Source: Alcaligenaceae bacterium | GTDB taxonomy: Bacteria; Pseudomonadota; Gammaproteobacteria; Burkholderiales; Burkholderiaceae_B | Length of the DNA: 50,486 bases | NCBI GenBank assembly: GCA_947378965.1 | Contig: CANCMG010000021.1 | Location: forward strand, 1 to 50,486 | Direction: 5' to 3' | In this document: positions 8,687-17,348 of the stretch, one piece after another | Layout: each line of letters starts with the position of its first letter | Position numbering within the stretch: position 1 is the stretch's first letter | Made by a program: the position numbers and the translations under genes | The notes under the pieces: model-generated | Databases searched by the model: none | Told to the model about the DNA's origin: nothing | Seen by the model: only the letters and a program-made list of their open reading frames with translations

Positions 8687-9922
8687 TTAGCTGACCGCTC
8701 GTGCAGGGATACGCACAAATTGACCGTGACCTCGACGTTCTATCTGGCCCTCGAGTTCAAGGGTAAAGAGTTCAACTTGCAATTGCGCGGGCGCTAAACC
8801 GGTGCGACGCTGCAGTTGCTCTTCAGTTACGGGATCGTAGCCGATTGCGTCCCATGTTGGTGAGTTGGGTGTTGGCGCACCGGTACGTTTAGTCGTGGGC
8901 GCGGCGCTTGGCACGGGCATGACGTTAGCAGCGGGGTGCACCTGCTGCCCCACGAGCGGCAGCAGGTTTTGCGAAACAGGCTGAGCCGGGGCTTTGGCTA
9001 AGTTGCGCTCAAAATTTGCGCACGGCTGTAATTCGGACAAGATATCGGCCCCCGACTCAACAAGTTTGGCACCCTGTTTGATCATGGCGTGGGGGCCACG
9101 CGCCAGCGGCGAATGAATCGACCCTGGGATGGCAAAGACCTCGCGTCCCATGTCAACCGCGAGCCGGGCGGTAATCAGCGAGCCACTTTTGAGTGCCGCC
9201 TCAACCACGACCACTCCAAGGCTTAGCCCTGCCACAATGCGGTTGCGCTTTGGAAAATGTGCTGCGAGTGCTGGGCGACCTAACTCAAACTCCGACAAAA
9301 TCAAACCGTCTGCTAAAAGAATGTTTTCGGCAAGTGTGCGGTGTGACGCGGGATAAATAATATCGGCACCCGTTCCTAAGACTGCGATGGTGCCGCCCTG
9401 CTCGGGCCCTGCCTCAAGAGCGCCCCGGTGCGCTGCTGCGTCGATCCCGTGCGCTAAGCCACTGACAATCGCAAAACCCTGCTGCGCGAGATACCGTGCG
9501 AAGGCTCGTGCGTGATCCAATCCATCGGCGGTCGCGTTACGTGCACCCACTAGCGCGAGTGCCTCTTGTTCAAGCCTGCGGAGGGCACCCCGCGCGTAGA
9601 GCACGAGTGGCGCATCAGGGATTTGTCGTAAGCGCTCTGGGTAGAGAGGATGAGCAGGGGTGACGAGTGCGTGGTCGGGTTCGCGGGCCCAGCGCAACGC
9701 GCGCTCAATGTATTGTGTGGTATCGACGCTTAAGGGTTGTACCAGTTGGGTCGCTAAAGGCGCAGAAAGGATCGCCCGCAGCGTGGCATACGAAGCTTGA
9801 TACAGTGCGCACGGATCTTCAAACGTGTGCAACAGTCGGTGGGCGTGTATCGCACCAATGCCAGGTTGCAGGCTTAAGCGTAGCCAGGCGGCAAGCACAT
9901 CTTCAGACAGAGTATTTTGCAT
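8687..9922 (-). CDS. dprA: DNA-processing protein DprA
   Basis: Cytoplasmic protein that binds incoming single-stranded DNA and loads RecA during natural transformation. 411 residues: N-terminal helix-hairpin region (1-75), the Rossmann-like DprA core (about 80-300) with LVGARNATADG, SGLAHGIDAAAHRGAL, LGTGADIIYPASH and FPKRNRIVAGLS, a low-complexity Ala/Pro linker (about 310-350), and a C-terminal winged helix (DprA_WH, about 350-405). The core is complete and shows no disruption. ComF is encoded at 28718-29563, but no other competence gene is in the window. In related genomes dprA often sits beside def and fmt; here 7.4 kb of catabolic genes separate them. Confidence 0.95.
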   Translation of the reverse strand: MQNTLSEDVLAAWLRLSLQPGIGAIHAHRLLHTFEDPCALYQASYATLRAILSAPLATQLVQPLSVDTTQYIERALRWAREPDHALVTPAHPLYPERLRQIPDAPLVLYARGALRRLEQEALALVGARNATADGLDHARAFARYLAQQGFAIVSGLAHGIDAAAHRGALEAGPEQGGTIAVLGTGADIIYPASHRTLAENILLADGLILSEFELGRPALAAHFPKRNRIVAGLSLGVVVVEAALKSGSLITARLAVDMGREVFAIPGSIHSPLARGPHAMIKQGAKLVESGADILSELQPCANFERNLAKAPAQPVSQNLLPLVGQQVHPAANVMPVPSAAPTTKRTGAPTPNSPTWDAIGYDPVTEEQLQRRTGLAPAQLQVELFTLELEGQIERRGHGQFVRIPARAVS

Positions 9923-9997
9923 GCCGCCGAGTGTGCCACGAACAGCATCGCGCAGCCAAACAACGATAGGTTCAAAATATCCACCAAGACATTGACG

Positions 9998-10062
9998 CGC
10001 CGCGCGTGTTCTTCATGGTGTGTTGAAGGCTTCGCCCTGCACTGGATAGAACACGCGCGGCG
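9998..10062. repeat. 15-bp perfect inverted repeat in the dprA/Bug-receptor interval
   Basis: CGCCGCGCGTGTTCT at 9998-10012 is mirrored perfectly by AGAACACGCGCGGCG at 10048-10062, with a 35-base spacer that contains a small GAAG-G-CTTC hairpin. It lies in the 245-bp gap between the 3' end of the receptor gene (10168) and the start of dprA (9922). Such a stem could stall transcription, act as an RNA processing site, or be a dispersed REP-like element. No T-tract follows on either strand, so it is not a typical terminator. Confidence 0.75.
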
Positions 10063-10114
10063 AGTTGTCGAGTGCAACCGAACATGCATGGCATTTCATT
10101 TGCCGCCGCGCTTA

Positions 10115-10137
10115 ACCGAGCGCGTCATGCGCTCGGT
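10115..10137 (-). terminator. candidate terminator after the hyu/Bug operon
   Basis: A 9-bp perfect stem (10115-10123 with 10129-10137, arms ACCGAGCGC and GCGCTCGGT, loop GTCAT) lies about 30 bp beyond the stop of the Bug receptor gene. On the minus strand it is followed by TTAAG rather than a full T-run, so termination may be weak or factor-assisted. Position at the end of the five-gene operon supports the call. Confidence 0.5.
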
Positions 10138-10167
10138 CTGTTACGACACTCAGCCTAGCAGCAGAGT

Positions 10168-11190
10168 TTAGTTTTCGACCTTGATGCCTGCATCGCGAAT
10201 CGCCTTGCCCCAAAACGCGTAGTCTTTGGCGATGTAGTCAGCAAACTCTTTGGTTGAGCCATACAAAGGCACCAACCCCGCCGCGTTGAGTTTTTTGCCA
10301 ACCTCAGGATCTGCCGAAGTATCAATAAAGGCTTTGGCAAGTGTCGCGATAATGTTGTTAGGTGTTTTGGGTGGTGCCACGACCCCGACCCACGATGGTG
10401 CGACAACGGCTGTTCCGACTTCGGTGAGCGTTGGGATTTCATTGATGATCTCTACCCGCTTATCTGACGCCACGCCAAAGGGAAGCAATTTGGTTTTAAA
10501 GCCAGCAACCAACGGGGCGGCGATAAAGGCCAAATCAACTTGCCCGCCCATTGCTGCTTGTGCCGCTGGTGCGGCACCTTGATAAGGTACGTGCAGCATG
10601 TCGGTTTGTGTGGCCTGTAGAAACTGTGCCATGGCAATGTGACCTGCGCTGCCATTTCCCCAACTTGCGTAACTGAGCTTACCTTTTTTGGCCAACGCGA
10701 TGAGCTCAGGAACTGTTTTCGCTTCAAGATTGGGGCGACCCATCAACACAAAATTGACGACTGCCGACGGTGCGATCGGCACAAATTCTGCTGAAATAAA
10801 TTTTGGGTTGGGGTAGAGCGCGGGGTACATCGAATAGGTATCTGCGCTTGAGAGCAGCAAGGTATAGCCATCAGGTGCTGCGTTAAACACGGCCTCGTGT
10901 GCGACCGCGCCGTTTGCACCTGCGCGATTTTCAACGACAACCGTTTGCCCAAGCTTATTGCCGAGGGCGTTGACAACGATTCGTGCGATCGTATCCGAAC
11001 CGCCGCCGGGTGGGTAAGGCACAATCAGCTTGATGGGCTTATTGGGTGCCCAGGCTGCGGGCGCTTGGGCGGCTGCGATAAATGGTGTGGCACCAAGTGT
11101 GGCGGCCAGGGCTAAGCCTTGAAGCAGGCCACGCAATTTTTTTTGTACAGGTGCTACCTGAGTGTTTTTTGCACGCTGGGTGAGTTTCAT
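10168..11190 (-). CDS. tripartite tricarboxylate transporter receptor (Bug family)
   Basis: Periplasmic solute-binding protein of the Bug/TctC family, 340 residues. The signal peptide spans about 1-42 (Arg/Lys-rich start, hydrophobic core, AAAQA cleavage). Mature-start hallmarks are WAPNKPIKLIVPYPPGGGSDTIAR and, later, RAGANGAVA, DGYTLL and YQGAAPA. An AAGGAG ribosome-binding site sits six bases before the ATG. No TctA/TctB membrane subunits are nearby, as is usual for Bug receptors in Bordetella relatives, where many receptors outnumber transporters. As last gene of the hyuA-hyuB-CoA transferase-hydratase operon it may bind the pathway substrate, probably a carboxylate (inference). Confidence 0.92.
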   Translation of the reverse strand: MKLTQRAKNTQVAPVQKKLRGLLQGLALAATLGATPFIAAAQAPAAWAPNKPIKLIVPYPPGGGSDTIARIVVNALGNKLGQTVVVENRAGANGAVAHEAVFNAAPDGYTLLLSSADTYSMYPALYPNPKFISAEFVPIAPSAVVNFVLMGRPNLEAKTVPELIALAKKGKLSYASWGNGSAGHIAMAQFLQATQTDMLHVPYQGAAPAAQAAMGGQVDLAFIAAPLVAGFKTKLLPFGVASDKRVEIINEIPTLTEVGTAVVAPSWVGVVAPPKTPNNIIATLAKAFIDTSADPEVGKKLNAAGLVPLYGSTKEFADYIAKDYAFWGKAIRDAGIKVEN

Positions 11191-11252
11191 ATTGTCTCCT
11201 TGCTGTTATGTGAGCGAGTTGCTCGGGTCGGGGTGAAGCGATTTTTTTGTGA

Positions 11253-12068
11253 TTACTTACCGGTAAATTTTGGTGGGCGTTTCTCGTTGAAGGCGCGAAT
11301 ACCCTCCATGCGATCTTCGGTCGCGACGAGGCGACTGTAAGCCTCGACTTCAAAAAACATACCCGTACGCATATCCATTTGCAGGCCAAAGGTGATGGAC
11401 TTTTTGGCTTGTCGCACAGCAATGGGGGCATTGGCCAAAATGCGTTGCACGAGTTTCATGGTTTCGTCGTATAGCGCTGCTTTGGGATACACATGATTGA
11501 GCAGGCCAAAATTTAAAGCCTCTTGCGCATCAAACGGGTCACCCGTGAAGATGACTTCTTTGGCGCGTCGAACGCCAATGGCGCGCGGCAGCTGCTGTGT
11601 GCCACCGCCACCCGGCATGATGCCGCGTTTGACTTCAGCAAAGCCAAAGCGCGCATTGTCTGAGGCCACAATAAAGTCACACGATAAGGCGAGCTCAAGT
11701 CCGCCTGCGATGGCTGCGCCGTTCACGCAGGCGATCGTGGGGACTGGGCAGTCATAAATCGCGCGCGCCATGCGCTCAAATAAATAATGCTGAGTGTTGA
11801 ACTGCGCATCGGTCATACCATCGCGTTCTTTCAAATCAGCACCGCCACAAAAAATGGTTTCGCCAGCGCCTGTTAATACGACGCAGCGAAATTGCTCGGG
11901 GGACGCCTCGAGCGTGCCGAAGACTTGTATGAGCTCTTCGCCCATGGTGGTGTTCAGGGCGTTAGCGACTTTGGGGCGATTCAGTTGAACCACCAGCAAC
12001 CCTTCAAAGGGCGAGGACAGCGCCAGAGTCTGATAGGGTGTGGCAAGATTAATCGTAGCAACAGACAT
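11253..12068 (-). CDS. enoyl-CoA hydratase/isomerase (crotonase) family protein
   Basis: Crotonase-fold enzyme of 271 residues, acting on a CoA thioester. Both catalytic glutamates of hydratases are present: E125 in GGLELALSCD and E145 in GFAEVKRG, with oxyanion-hole segments FCGGADLK (73-80) and NGAAIAGG. Two ATGs abut (12071 and 12068); the GGAG site is five bases before the second, so 12068 is preferred. The stop codon of the upstream CoA transferase overlaps this start, which indicates translational coupling. Together with the CoA transferase it suggests that a CoA-linked unsaturated acid is hydrated in this operon (inference); the true substrate is unknown. Confidence 0.92.
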   Translation of the reverse strand: MSVATINLATPYQTLALSSPFEGLLVVQLNRPKVANALNTTMGEELIQVFGTLEASPEQFRCVVLTGAGETIFCGGADLKERDGMTDAQFNTQHYLFERMARAIYDCPVPTIACVNGAAIAGGLELALSCDFIVASDNARFGFAEVKRGIMPGGGGTQQLPRAIGVRRAKEVIFTGDPFDAQEALNFGLLNHVYPKAALYDETMKLVQRILANAPIAVRQAKKSITFGLQMDMRTGMFFEVEAYSRLVATEDRMEGIRAFNEKRPPKFTGK

Positions 12069-13234
12069 CATGTCTCCGAGTTGGTTGGCTGGTTAGCTGG
12101 AGGCAGCAAATAATCGTGTTCACCTAGCGAAGGCGTATTGCCCGCCAAGGGCGGACGTTGGCCGTTAAAAGACAGCGGTAAGGCAACCGTGGTGGCTTTG
12201 CCATCCGGGGTTGTGCGCAAAATATCAAGTGCTTGTGTTTGTTCGTTGGCGATGACGCGATCAACGGTTTGAATGGGGCCGCACGGAATCGACACCGCTT
12301 CAAGTTTGGCAAGCCATGTCTGGGCAGGCAACTCTTTAAAGCGCGCTTGTAACAATTCGATCAGCGCAACACGATTTTCGACGCGACCACCGTTGACGAT
12401 AAAGCGAGGGTCTTGAGCTAGTGCTGGCAACTCCATCGCGTGACAGAGCCGTGCGTAAAGAGTGTCGTTGCCTGCCGCGACCAATATCGCACGATCTGCG
12501 CAATCAAACACTTGATACGGCACAATGTTTGGGCTGCTTGAGCCGCTACGCTTGGGTAAGTCCGCACCGGCAAGCACATCAGACAAGGGCACCACCATCC
12601 AGGCTAAGGCGGTTTCGTAAAGCGAGACATCCACAATTTGACCGCGTCGCAGCGGGTCGGCATCGCGCGTGCGTAGCGCCGACAGGACACCGATCACGGT
12701 CCACATGCCCGTACCCATATCGTTGAGCGATAAGGGCACTCGACTCATTGCGTCGCCTTCGTGTCCCAAAATACTCATCATCCCGCTATAGGCTTGCGCT
12801 AAGGGGTCGTAGCCCGGCTTGTCGCGTAACGGGCCGGTCGCACCAAACGCGCCAAGATTGCAGTAGATCAGTGAGGGTTTTTCAGCGGTCAGCGCTTGCG
12901 CGCCAAGTCCATGGCCCTCGAGGTTGCCTGGTTTGAGATTTTGAATCACCACATCGGCGTGCTCAAGGATAAAGGCGCGCACCCGAGCGAGGCAGTCTTT
13001 ATCACTGAAGTCGGCGCGAATACTTTGTTTGCCGTTGTTCATGGCATGAAACAGCGCGGCAGCACCCTCGATAAAGGGTGGACCCCACCCGCGGGCGTAG
13101 TCGCCTGCGGTTGAGCTTTCGATCTTAATGACGCGTGCGCCTAATTGCGAAAAAATTTGGCCGGCGTACGGTGCGGCAATGCTATGGCCGATTTCAATCA
13201 CACAGACATCAGTCAAGGGTAGTGGCTGACTCAT
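12068..13234 (-). CDS. CaiB/BaiF family CoA transferase (family III)
   Basis: 388-residue family III CoA transferase, which moves CoA between carboxylic acids through an aspartyl-CoA intermediate. The N-terminus (VIEIGHSIAAPYAGQIFSQLGARVIKIE) is the family's Rossmann start, and D172 in LNDMGTGMW occupies the catalytic aspartate position. NLKPGNLEGHGL and CNLGAFGATGPLRDKPGYD are also typical. Its ATG overlaps the hyuB stop by 4 bp (ATGA) and its stop overlaps the hydratase start. The likely job is to activate the acid made by HyuA/HyuB as a CoA ester (inference). Confidence 0.93.
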   Translation of the reverse strand: MSQPLPLTDVCVIEIGHSIAAPYAGQIFSQLGARVIKIESSTAGDYARGWGPPFIEGAAALFHAMNNGKQSIRADFSDKDCLARVRAFILEHADVVIQNLKPGNLEGHGLGAQALTAEKPSLIYCNLGAFGATGPLRDKPGYDPLAQAYSGMMSILGHEGDAMSRVPLSLNDMGTGMWTVIGVLSALRTRDADPLRRGQIVDVSLYETALAWMVVPLSDVLAGADLPKRSGSSSPNIVPYQVFDCADRAILVAAGNDTLYARLCHAMELPALAQDPRFIVNGGRVENRVALIELLQARFKELPAQTWLAKLEAVSIPCGPIQTVDRVIANEQTQALDILRTTPDGKATTVALPLSFNGQRPPLAGNTPSLGEHDYLLPPANQPTNSET

Positions 13235-14937
13235 TCGATACTTCCTTGATAACCGTAGAGCGTACGGGCAGCGTCAAGTGTGATGTAGCCGTCTAGCAGA
13301 TCAGCCTCGATTGACGTAACAGCGCGCTCTTTCGGGTCGCCGTAGCCGCCGCTGCCGGCGGGTTGCAAAAGCACTCGATCCCCGAGGTGAACGATCTCAG
13401 TGGCACCTTTGCTGGGCATGGTGCGCTCGGTGCCATCGGGGTTCACGATGCGGCATTCAAACAGGCCACCTGCCAGGCCACCAAAATAGCCCTCTGGGGC
13501 CGCTTGGCCGCGTTCGCCTGCCGCTGTCACGGTGGCCTCTTCGAAGCCAACGCGGTAAGTGCGCCGCGAGGTTAAGCCCCCGCGCCAACGACCGGCGCCG
13601 CCGCTGTCAGGCACCAGCGCCCAGGCTTCGACGGTGATAGGCATAGTCTGTTCGATAAACTCAACGGGCAAGGCACCGGCGTTGCCCACATAGACACGAA
13701 TGCCATTGATGCCATCGCGTGTGGCGCGAGCGCCCATGCCGCCGCCATGCGGTTCGACCAAGCTGATGAACTCTTTGCCGGTGCGACGCACGCGTGCCTC
13801 GTCGGGGTCGCGTCCACCGAAGACGCCTGAACAGGCTGCGCAGTTGCTTTGGCCAATCACACGTTCGGGTACAGCCTGAGATAAGGCTTTCAAGCAGAGG
13901 TCGATCACGCGAGGTGAGGTTTCAGTGTTGCCGCTGACGACCGAGGCCGGAAAGGTACAGTTCACAATACTGCCCAACGGTGCTTCGATCGTGACGGGGC
14001 GGTAGCAGCCTTGATTGATCGGTATCGCCACATCAGTGAGGGCCTTGACCGTAAACCAAGTGCTGTTACACGTCACAGCCAAGGGGCAATTGATGCCACC
14101 GCGGGCTTGTTTACCCGTGCCGGTGTAATCAAAGTGAATCTGATCGCCCGCGACAGTGACTTTGACTTTGATTGGGATATTAGCGCCAGACCAACCGGGC
14201 GACTGCACGCCCTCGACAAAATCTTCGGCCTCATACACGCCGTCAGGGATGCCGCGAATCGCTTCGCGCATCAAGGTTTCAGAATGATCGAGCGAGCGTT
14301 TCATGGCATCGCGCAAGGCGTCGGCGCCATACTTCTTGACCAAGGATTGAATCCGCTGATCGCCAACAAAGGTGCCGGCATATTGCGCCTGAATATCGAG
14401 CAGGCGACCTTCTGGATCGCGTGTGTTGCTCACGATCATGTTTTGTACGTCGCGAACGATCTCATCGTTACGAAACAACAGCACAGGCGGGATGCGAATG
14501 CCTTCGCCATAGATGTCCCAGGTGTTGAGCGCGTAGCTGCCTGGGGCTTGACCGCCGATGTCATTCCAGTGGCCGCGGGTCATCACAAAGGCGACGATTT
14601 CATGATCAACAAACACTGGGCGCGTGATCTGAATATCAGGTTGATGATTACCTCCGCCAAGGTAGGCGTCGTTGCTGATGATGACATCGCCGGGGCGCAG
14701 GTTGTCGCGACCAATCGCTTCCACCGAAACTTTGGTTGAGATGACGGCTGAGCCCAGCATGGTGGGGATGTCATTGCCTTGTGCGACCAGTTGCATCTGT
14801 GCGTCAAAGACCGCGGCAGAGGCATCAGCCCCCAAATGCATGATGGGGCTGGCTGCGGTGCGCATCATCGCGATCTTCATTTCACGCGCGATCGCATAAA
14901 GTGAATTGCGCAGAATTTCATAAACAATCGTTTGCAT
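13231..14937 (-). CDS. hydantoinase B/oxoprolinase family protein (HyuB)
   Basis: HyuB-type subunit, 568 residues from ATG 14937. An upstream in-frame start at 14976 would overlap hyuA; MQTIVYEILRNSLYAIAREM is the usual family N-terminus and lies 7 bp after the hyuA stop, preceded by AGGGT. Family segments seen: GGNHQPDIQITRPVF, TRGHWNDIGGQAPGS, FDYTGTGKQARGGINCPLAV, EPHGGGMGARATRDG and a Gly-rich C-terminus (LLQPAGSGGYGDPKER). HyuA/HyuB complexes do ATP-dependent ring opening of hydantoins or 5-oxoproline, or ATP-dependent carboxylation of ketones (acetone and acetophenone carboxylases). The exact reaction here is not evident. Confidence 0.9.
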   Translation of the reverse strand: MQTIVYEILRNSLYAIAREMKIAMMRTAASPIMHLGADASAAVFDAQMQLVAQGNDIPTMLGSAVISTKVSVEAIGRDNLRPGDVIISNDAYLGGGNHQPDIQITRPVFVDHEIVAFVMTRGHWNDIGGQAPGSYALNTWDIYGEGIRIPPVLLFRNDEIVRDVQNMIVSNTRDPEGRLLDIQAQYAGTFVGDQRIQSLVKKYGADALRDAMKRSLDHSETLMREAIRGIPDGVYEAEDFVEGVQSPGWSGANIPIKVKVTVAGDQIHFDYTGTGKQARGGINCPLAVTCNSTWFTVKALTDVAIPINQGCYRPVTIEAPLGSIVNCTFPASVVSGNTETSPRVIDLCLKALSQAVPERVIGQSNCAACSGVFGGRDPDEARVRRTGKEFISLVEPHGGGMGARATRDGINGIRVYVGNAGALPVEFIEQTMPITVEAWALVPDSGGAGRWRGGLTSRRTYRVGFEEATVTAAGERGQAAPEGYFGGLAGGLFECRIVNPDGTERTMPSKGATEIVHLGDRVLLQPAGSGGYGDPKERAVTSIEADLLDGYITLDAARTLYGYQGSIE

Positions 14938-14944
14938 GTTGACC

Positions 14945-17002
14945 CTAGAGTGAAATACGCAAATTGCCCACGGCATCGATCCGCGCGGTCTGGCCTGCTT
15001 TGAAAATCAGGCAGCTGCTCTGTTCTTCGATAATGGCGGGCCCGGCCAAGACGGTGAGCGGAGCAAGGTCTGAGCGTTGGTAGGTGGGCAGTGCTTGCAT
15101 ACGGCCGTCGATATAGACTTCACGTGAGCGCTGCGTCACATGTGCGGCGCTGTTTGTGGTTGACTGCTGCACAACGCCGCGCCAACCTGTGCGCACGCTG
15201 GCTTGCACACGCAAGTTCACCAATACGATCGGTTGGTTAGGCTTAGTGAAGTTCCACATGCGCTTATGGTTGGTTTCGAAGCCGGCACGAATGGTCGCAA
15301 TCAGTGTGTGTTGCTCAGCTTCGTCAAGCATGTTGGCAGGGATGTCGACCGAGATCGAGGCGGGCTGACCGGTGTAGCGGCAATCGGCTCGAAAGTGGGT
15401 TTGCACCGAATGGGATTTTTGTTGAGCGCCGAACGTGTCGAGTGCCTGTTGCCTGAGCGCGGCGCAAAGTGTCGCGACGTCTGGTGCAGCAATGGCCTCA
15501 AGCTCGGTTTCAACCGCAGTTTGCCCATCAAACTGCCGATCGGCCACGATCATGCCAAAGGCACTGAACAGGCCAGGAAGTGGAGGCACGATCACCTCTT
15601 TGATCTCGAGTTCTTCGGCCAGATCAATCGCGTGCACGGGGCCCGCGCCGCCGTAGCACATGTAAGACAACTCTCGAGGATCAAAGCCGCGTTCGACGGT
15701 CATCAGTCGCATCGCTTGCGCCATTAAGGCGTTGGCGACCACCCGCACTGTCCACGCGGCTTCAAGCGCCGAAACCCCCAGCGGTTTGGCCAGATGCTCT
15801 TCTACTGCGTCTGCGGCGGCTTGCGCATCGAGTTTGAACTCGCCACCTAAAAATGAATTCGGGTCGACATAACCTAATAACACGTTGCAGTCTGTGACCG
15901 TCGGGCGCTTGCCGCCGCGGCCATAGCAGGCTGGGCCCGGGTCAGCCCCCGCGCTTTGTGGGCCAATATGTACACCACCGCCACTGTCAATCCAGGCGAT
16001 CGAACCGCCGCCCGCGCCAATGGAGTCAATGTCGATGGTGGGTGCACGCACGGCATGGGTGTGCAGCAGGCTGCTGTTGCGCAGCTCGGGGCGCGACTCT
16101 CGAATCAGTGAGACATCAAAGGTGGTGCCCCCCATGTCGCCTAGCAATACGCCGGGCAGTTGGGCCTGTTCGCTTGCGCGCACTGCAGCGCTGACGCCGC
16201 CCGCAGGCCCCGACTCAAGCAGCACGATCGGCTTAGCGGCAACCACAGCCGTTGATGCTAAGCCGCCGTTTGATTGCATAAACAGTAGCTCGCCGCGAAA
16301 GCCTGCCGCCTGAAGTTGACTGTCGAAGTGGTGAATGTAGCGTCCGCAGACGGGTCCTAATAGGGCGTTCATCACGGTTGAGCTCGTGCGCTCGTATTCT
16401 TGCATTTCAGGGTTGACCTGATGTGATGCGGTAATGAAGTGCTGTGGCAATAATTCTTTAAGCAGATCAAAGGCTTGCTTTTCATGTGCGGGATTAACGT
16501 AGGCGTGCAAAAAGCAAATCGCTACCGCTTCGATATCTGAAGCTTTAATTTTTTCAGCCAAACTTGCCAGGGCGTGGAGGTCAAGTGGTGTCTCGATTGA
16601 GCCGTCGGGGCGTAGGCGCTCGGGCACTTCGAGGCGCCAGCGTCGTTCTACAAGCGGCTTAGGATTTTCAAATTGCAAATCATACAAATCAGCTCGGTCG
16701 TGGCGCGAGACCCGGCGGAGCTCAAGGATGTCGCGAAAACCGGCGGTGGTGATGAGGGCAGTTTTCGCGCCCTTACCCTCGACAATCATGTTGGTGGCCA
16801 TGGTGGTGCCGTGCCCGATAAAGCCAATCTCGGTACTGGTTTTGCCGCTGAGCGCTAAGATGCGATAAAAGCCGTGCATTGCACCGACTACCCGATCTGA
16901 AGGGGTGGTGGGCACCTTGGCCGACCAGATTTGTCCGGTGGCGTCGTCAACCAAGACAATGTCCGTGAACGTGCCGCCTACGTCAATACCAATGCGATTC
17001 AT
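14945..17002 (-). CDS. hydantoinase/oxoprolinase family protein (HyuA, ASKHA ATPase-fold subunit)
   Basis: 685-residue HyuA-type subunit. The N-terminal GIDVGGTFTDIVLVD (residues 5-19) is the first phosphate loop of the ASKHA fold, LLGDMGGTTFDVSLI the second, and RVSRHDRADLYDLQ, SNGGLAST and AGGGSIAWIDSGGGVHIGPQSAGADPGPACYG are characteristic of the HyuA core. It is the first gene of the operon, with GAGAG before the ATG. It works with HyuB from the adjacent gene in an ATP-dependent amidohydrolase or carboxylase reaction. No gamma subunit of acetone carboxylase type is nearby, which slightly favours hydrolysis over acetone carboxylation (inference). Confidence 0.92.
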   Translation of the reverse strand: MNRIGIDVGGTFTDIVLVDDATGQIWSAKVPTTPSDRVVGAMHGFYRILALSGKTSTEIGFIGHGTTMATNMIVEGKGAKTALITTAGFRDILELRRVSRHDRADLYDLQFENPKPLVERRWRLEVPERLRPDGSIETPLDLHALASLAEKIKASDIEAVAICFLHAYVNPAHEKQAFDLLKELLPQHFITASHQVNPEMQEYERTSSTVMNALLGPVCGRYIHHFDSQLQAAGFRGELLFMQSNGGLASTAVVAAKPIVLLESGPAGGVSAAVRASEQAQLPGVLLGDMGGTTFDVSLIRESRPELRNSSLLHTHAVRAPTIDIDSIGAGGGSIAWIDSGGGVHIGPQSAGADPGPACYGRGGKRPTVTDCNVLLGYVDPNSFLGGEFKLDAQAAADAVEEHLAKPLGVSALEAAWTVRVVANALMAQAMRLMTVERGFDPRELSYMCYGGAGPVHAIDLAEELEIKEVIVPPLPGLFSAFGMIVADRQFDGQTAVETELEAIAAPDVATLCAALRQQALDTFGAQQKSHSVQTHFRADCRYTGQPASISVDIPANMLDEAEQHTLIATIRAGFETNHKRMWNFTKPNQPIVLVNLRVQASVRTGWRGVVQQSTTNSAAHVTQRSREVYIDGRMQALPTYQRSDLAPLTVLAGPAIIEEQSSCLIFKAGQTARIDAVGNLRISL

Positions 17003-17348
17003 ACGCTCTCAAGCCTTCGAACAAAAATGCCAAGTCTGATGCTCGGGTCAGGCAGACCCGTTGTCAAGCCCGTAGCCCCTAGGTTTGCCCTAGGTTAGCG
17101 TGATTTAGTCCGCTACCGCCCAGCGGGCAGGCAAGCGAATGCATCGCTCGATTGTCAGCAGCCTTGGTCTGTCGCGTTGCGGTAGAAGGTTTAACGGAAG
17201 GTGGTGGCCGGGGCTGTGTGGCAAGCCTGACTGCTGGGCTGGCACCGCCAGCGCAAGCGCTCAGGATGCAAATAAGGTTTTATTGGAATTTGCCCCTGTA
17301 ATAAATTAAAATGTTAATAACGTGACAAATTGAACGAACTTAGCGCGT
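17003..17348. promoter_or_regulatory. 346-bp divergent intergenic region between hyuA and def
   Basis: This gene-free stretch separates the leftward hyu operon from the rightward def gene, so it should hold both promoters. Visible structure: an inverted repeat CGGGTC-AGGCA-GACCCG (17044-17060), a direct repeat CCCTAGGTT at 17077-17085 and 17088-17096 (11-bp period, one helical turn, each containing the palindrome CCTAGG), and a small dyad AGCGA-ATGCA-TCGCT (17134-17148). The A/T-rich 17298-17330 before def is a plausible promoter zone, but no clean -35/-10 pair stands out. The paired CCTAGG sites are good candidates for an operator controlling hyuA. No RNA gene is seen. Confidence 0.5.

Noticed and set aside
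14011-14739. 242-codon open frame on the plus strand inside hyuB
   Set aside because: It is antisense to a confident hyuB gene and has no recognisable domain; GC-rich codon use readily leaves such frames open.
17134-17148. Small dyad AGCGA-ATGCA-TCGCT upstream of def
   Set aside because: Only 5-bp arms; mentioned in the intergenic entry but not treated as an operator on its own.
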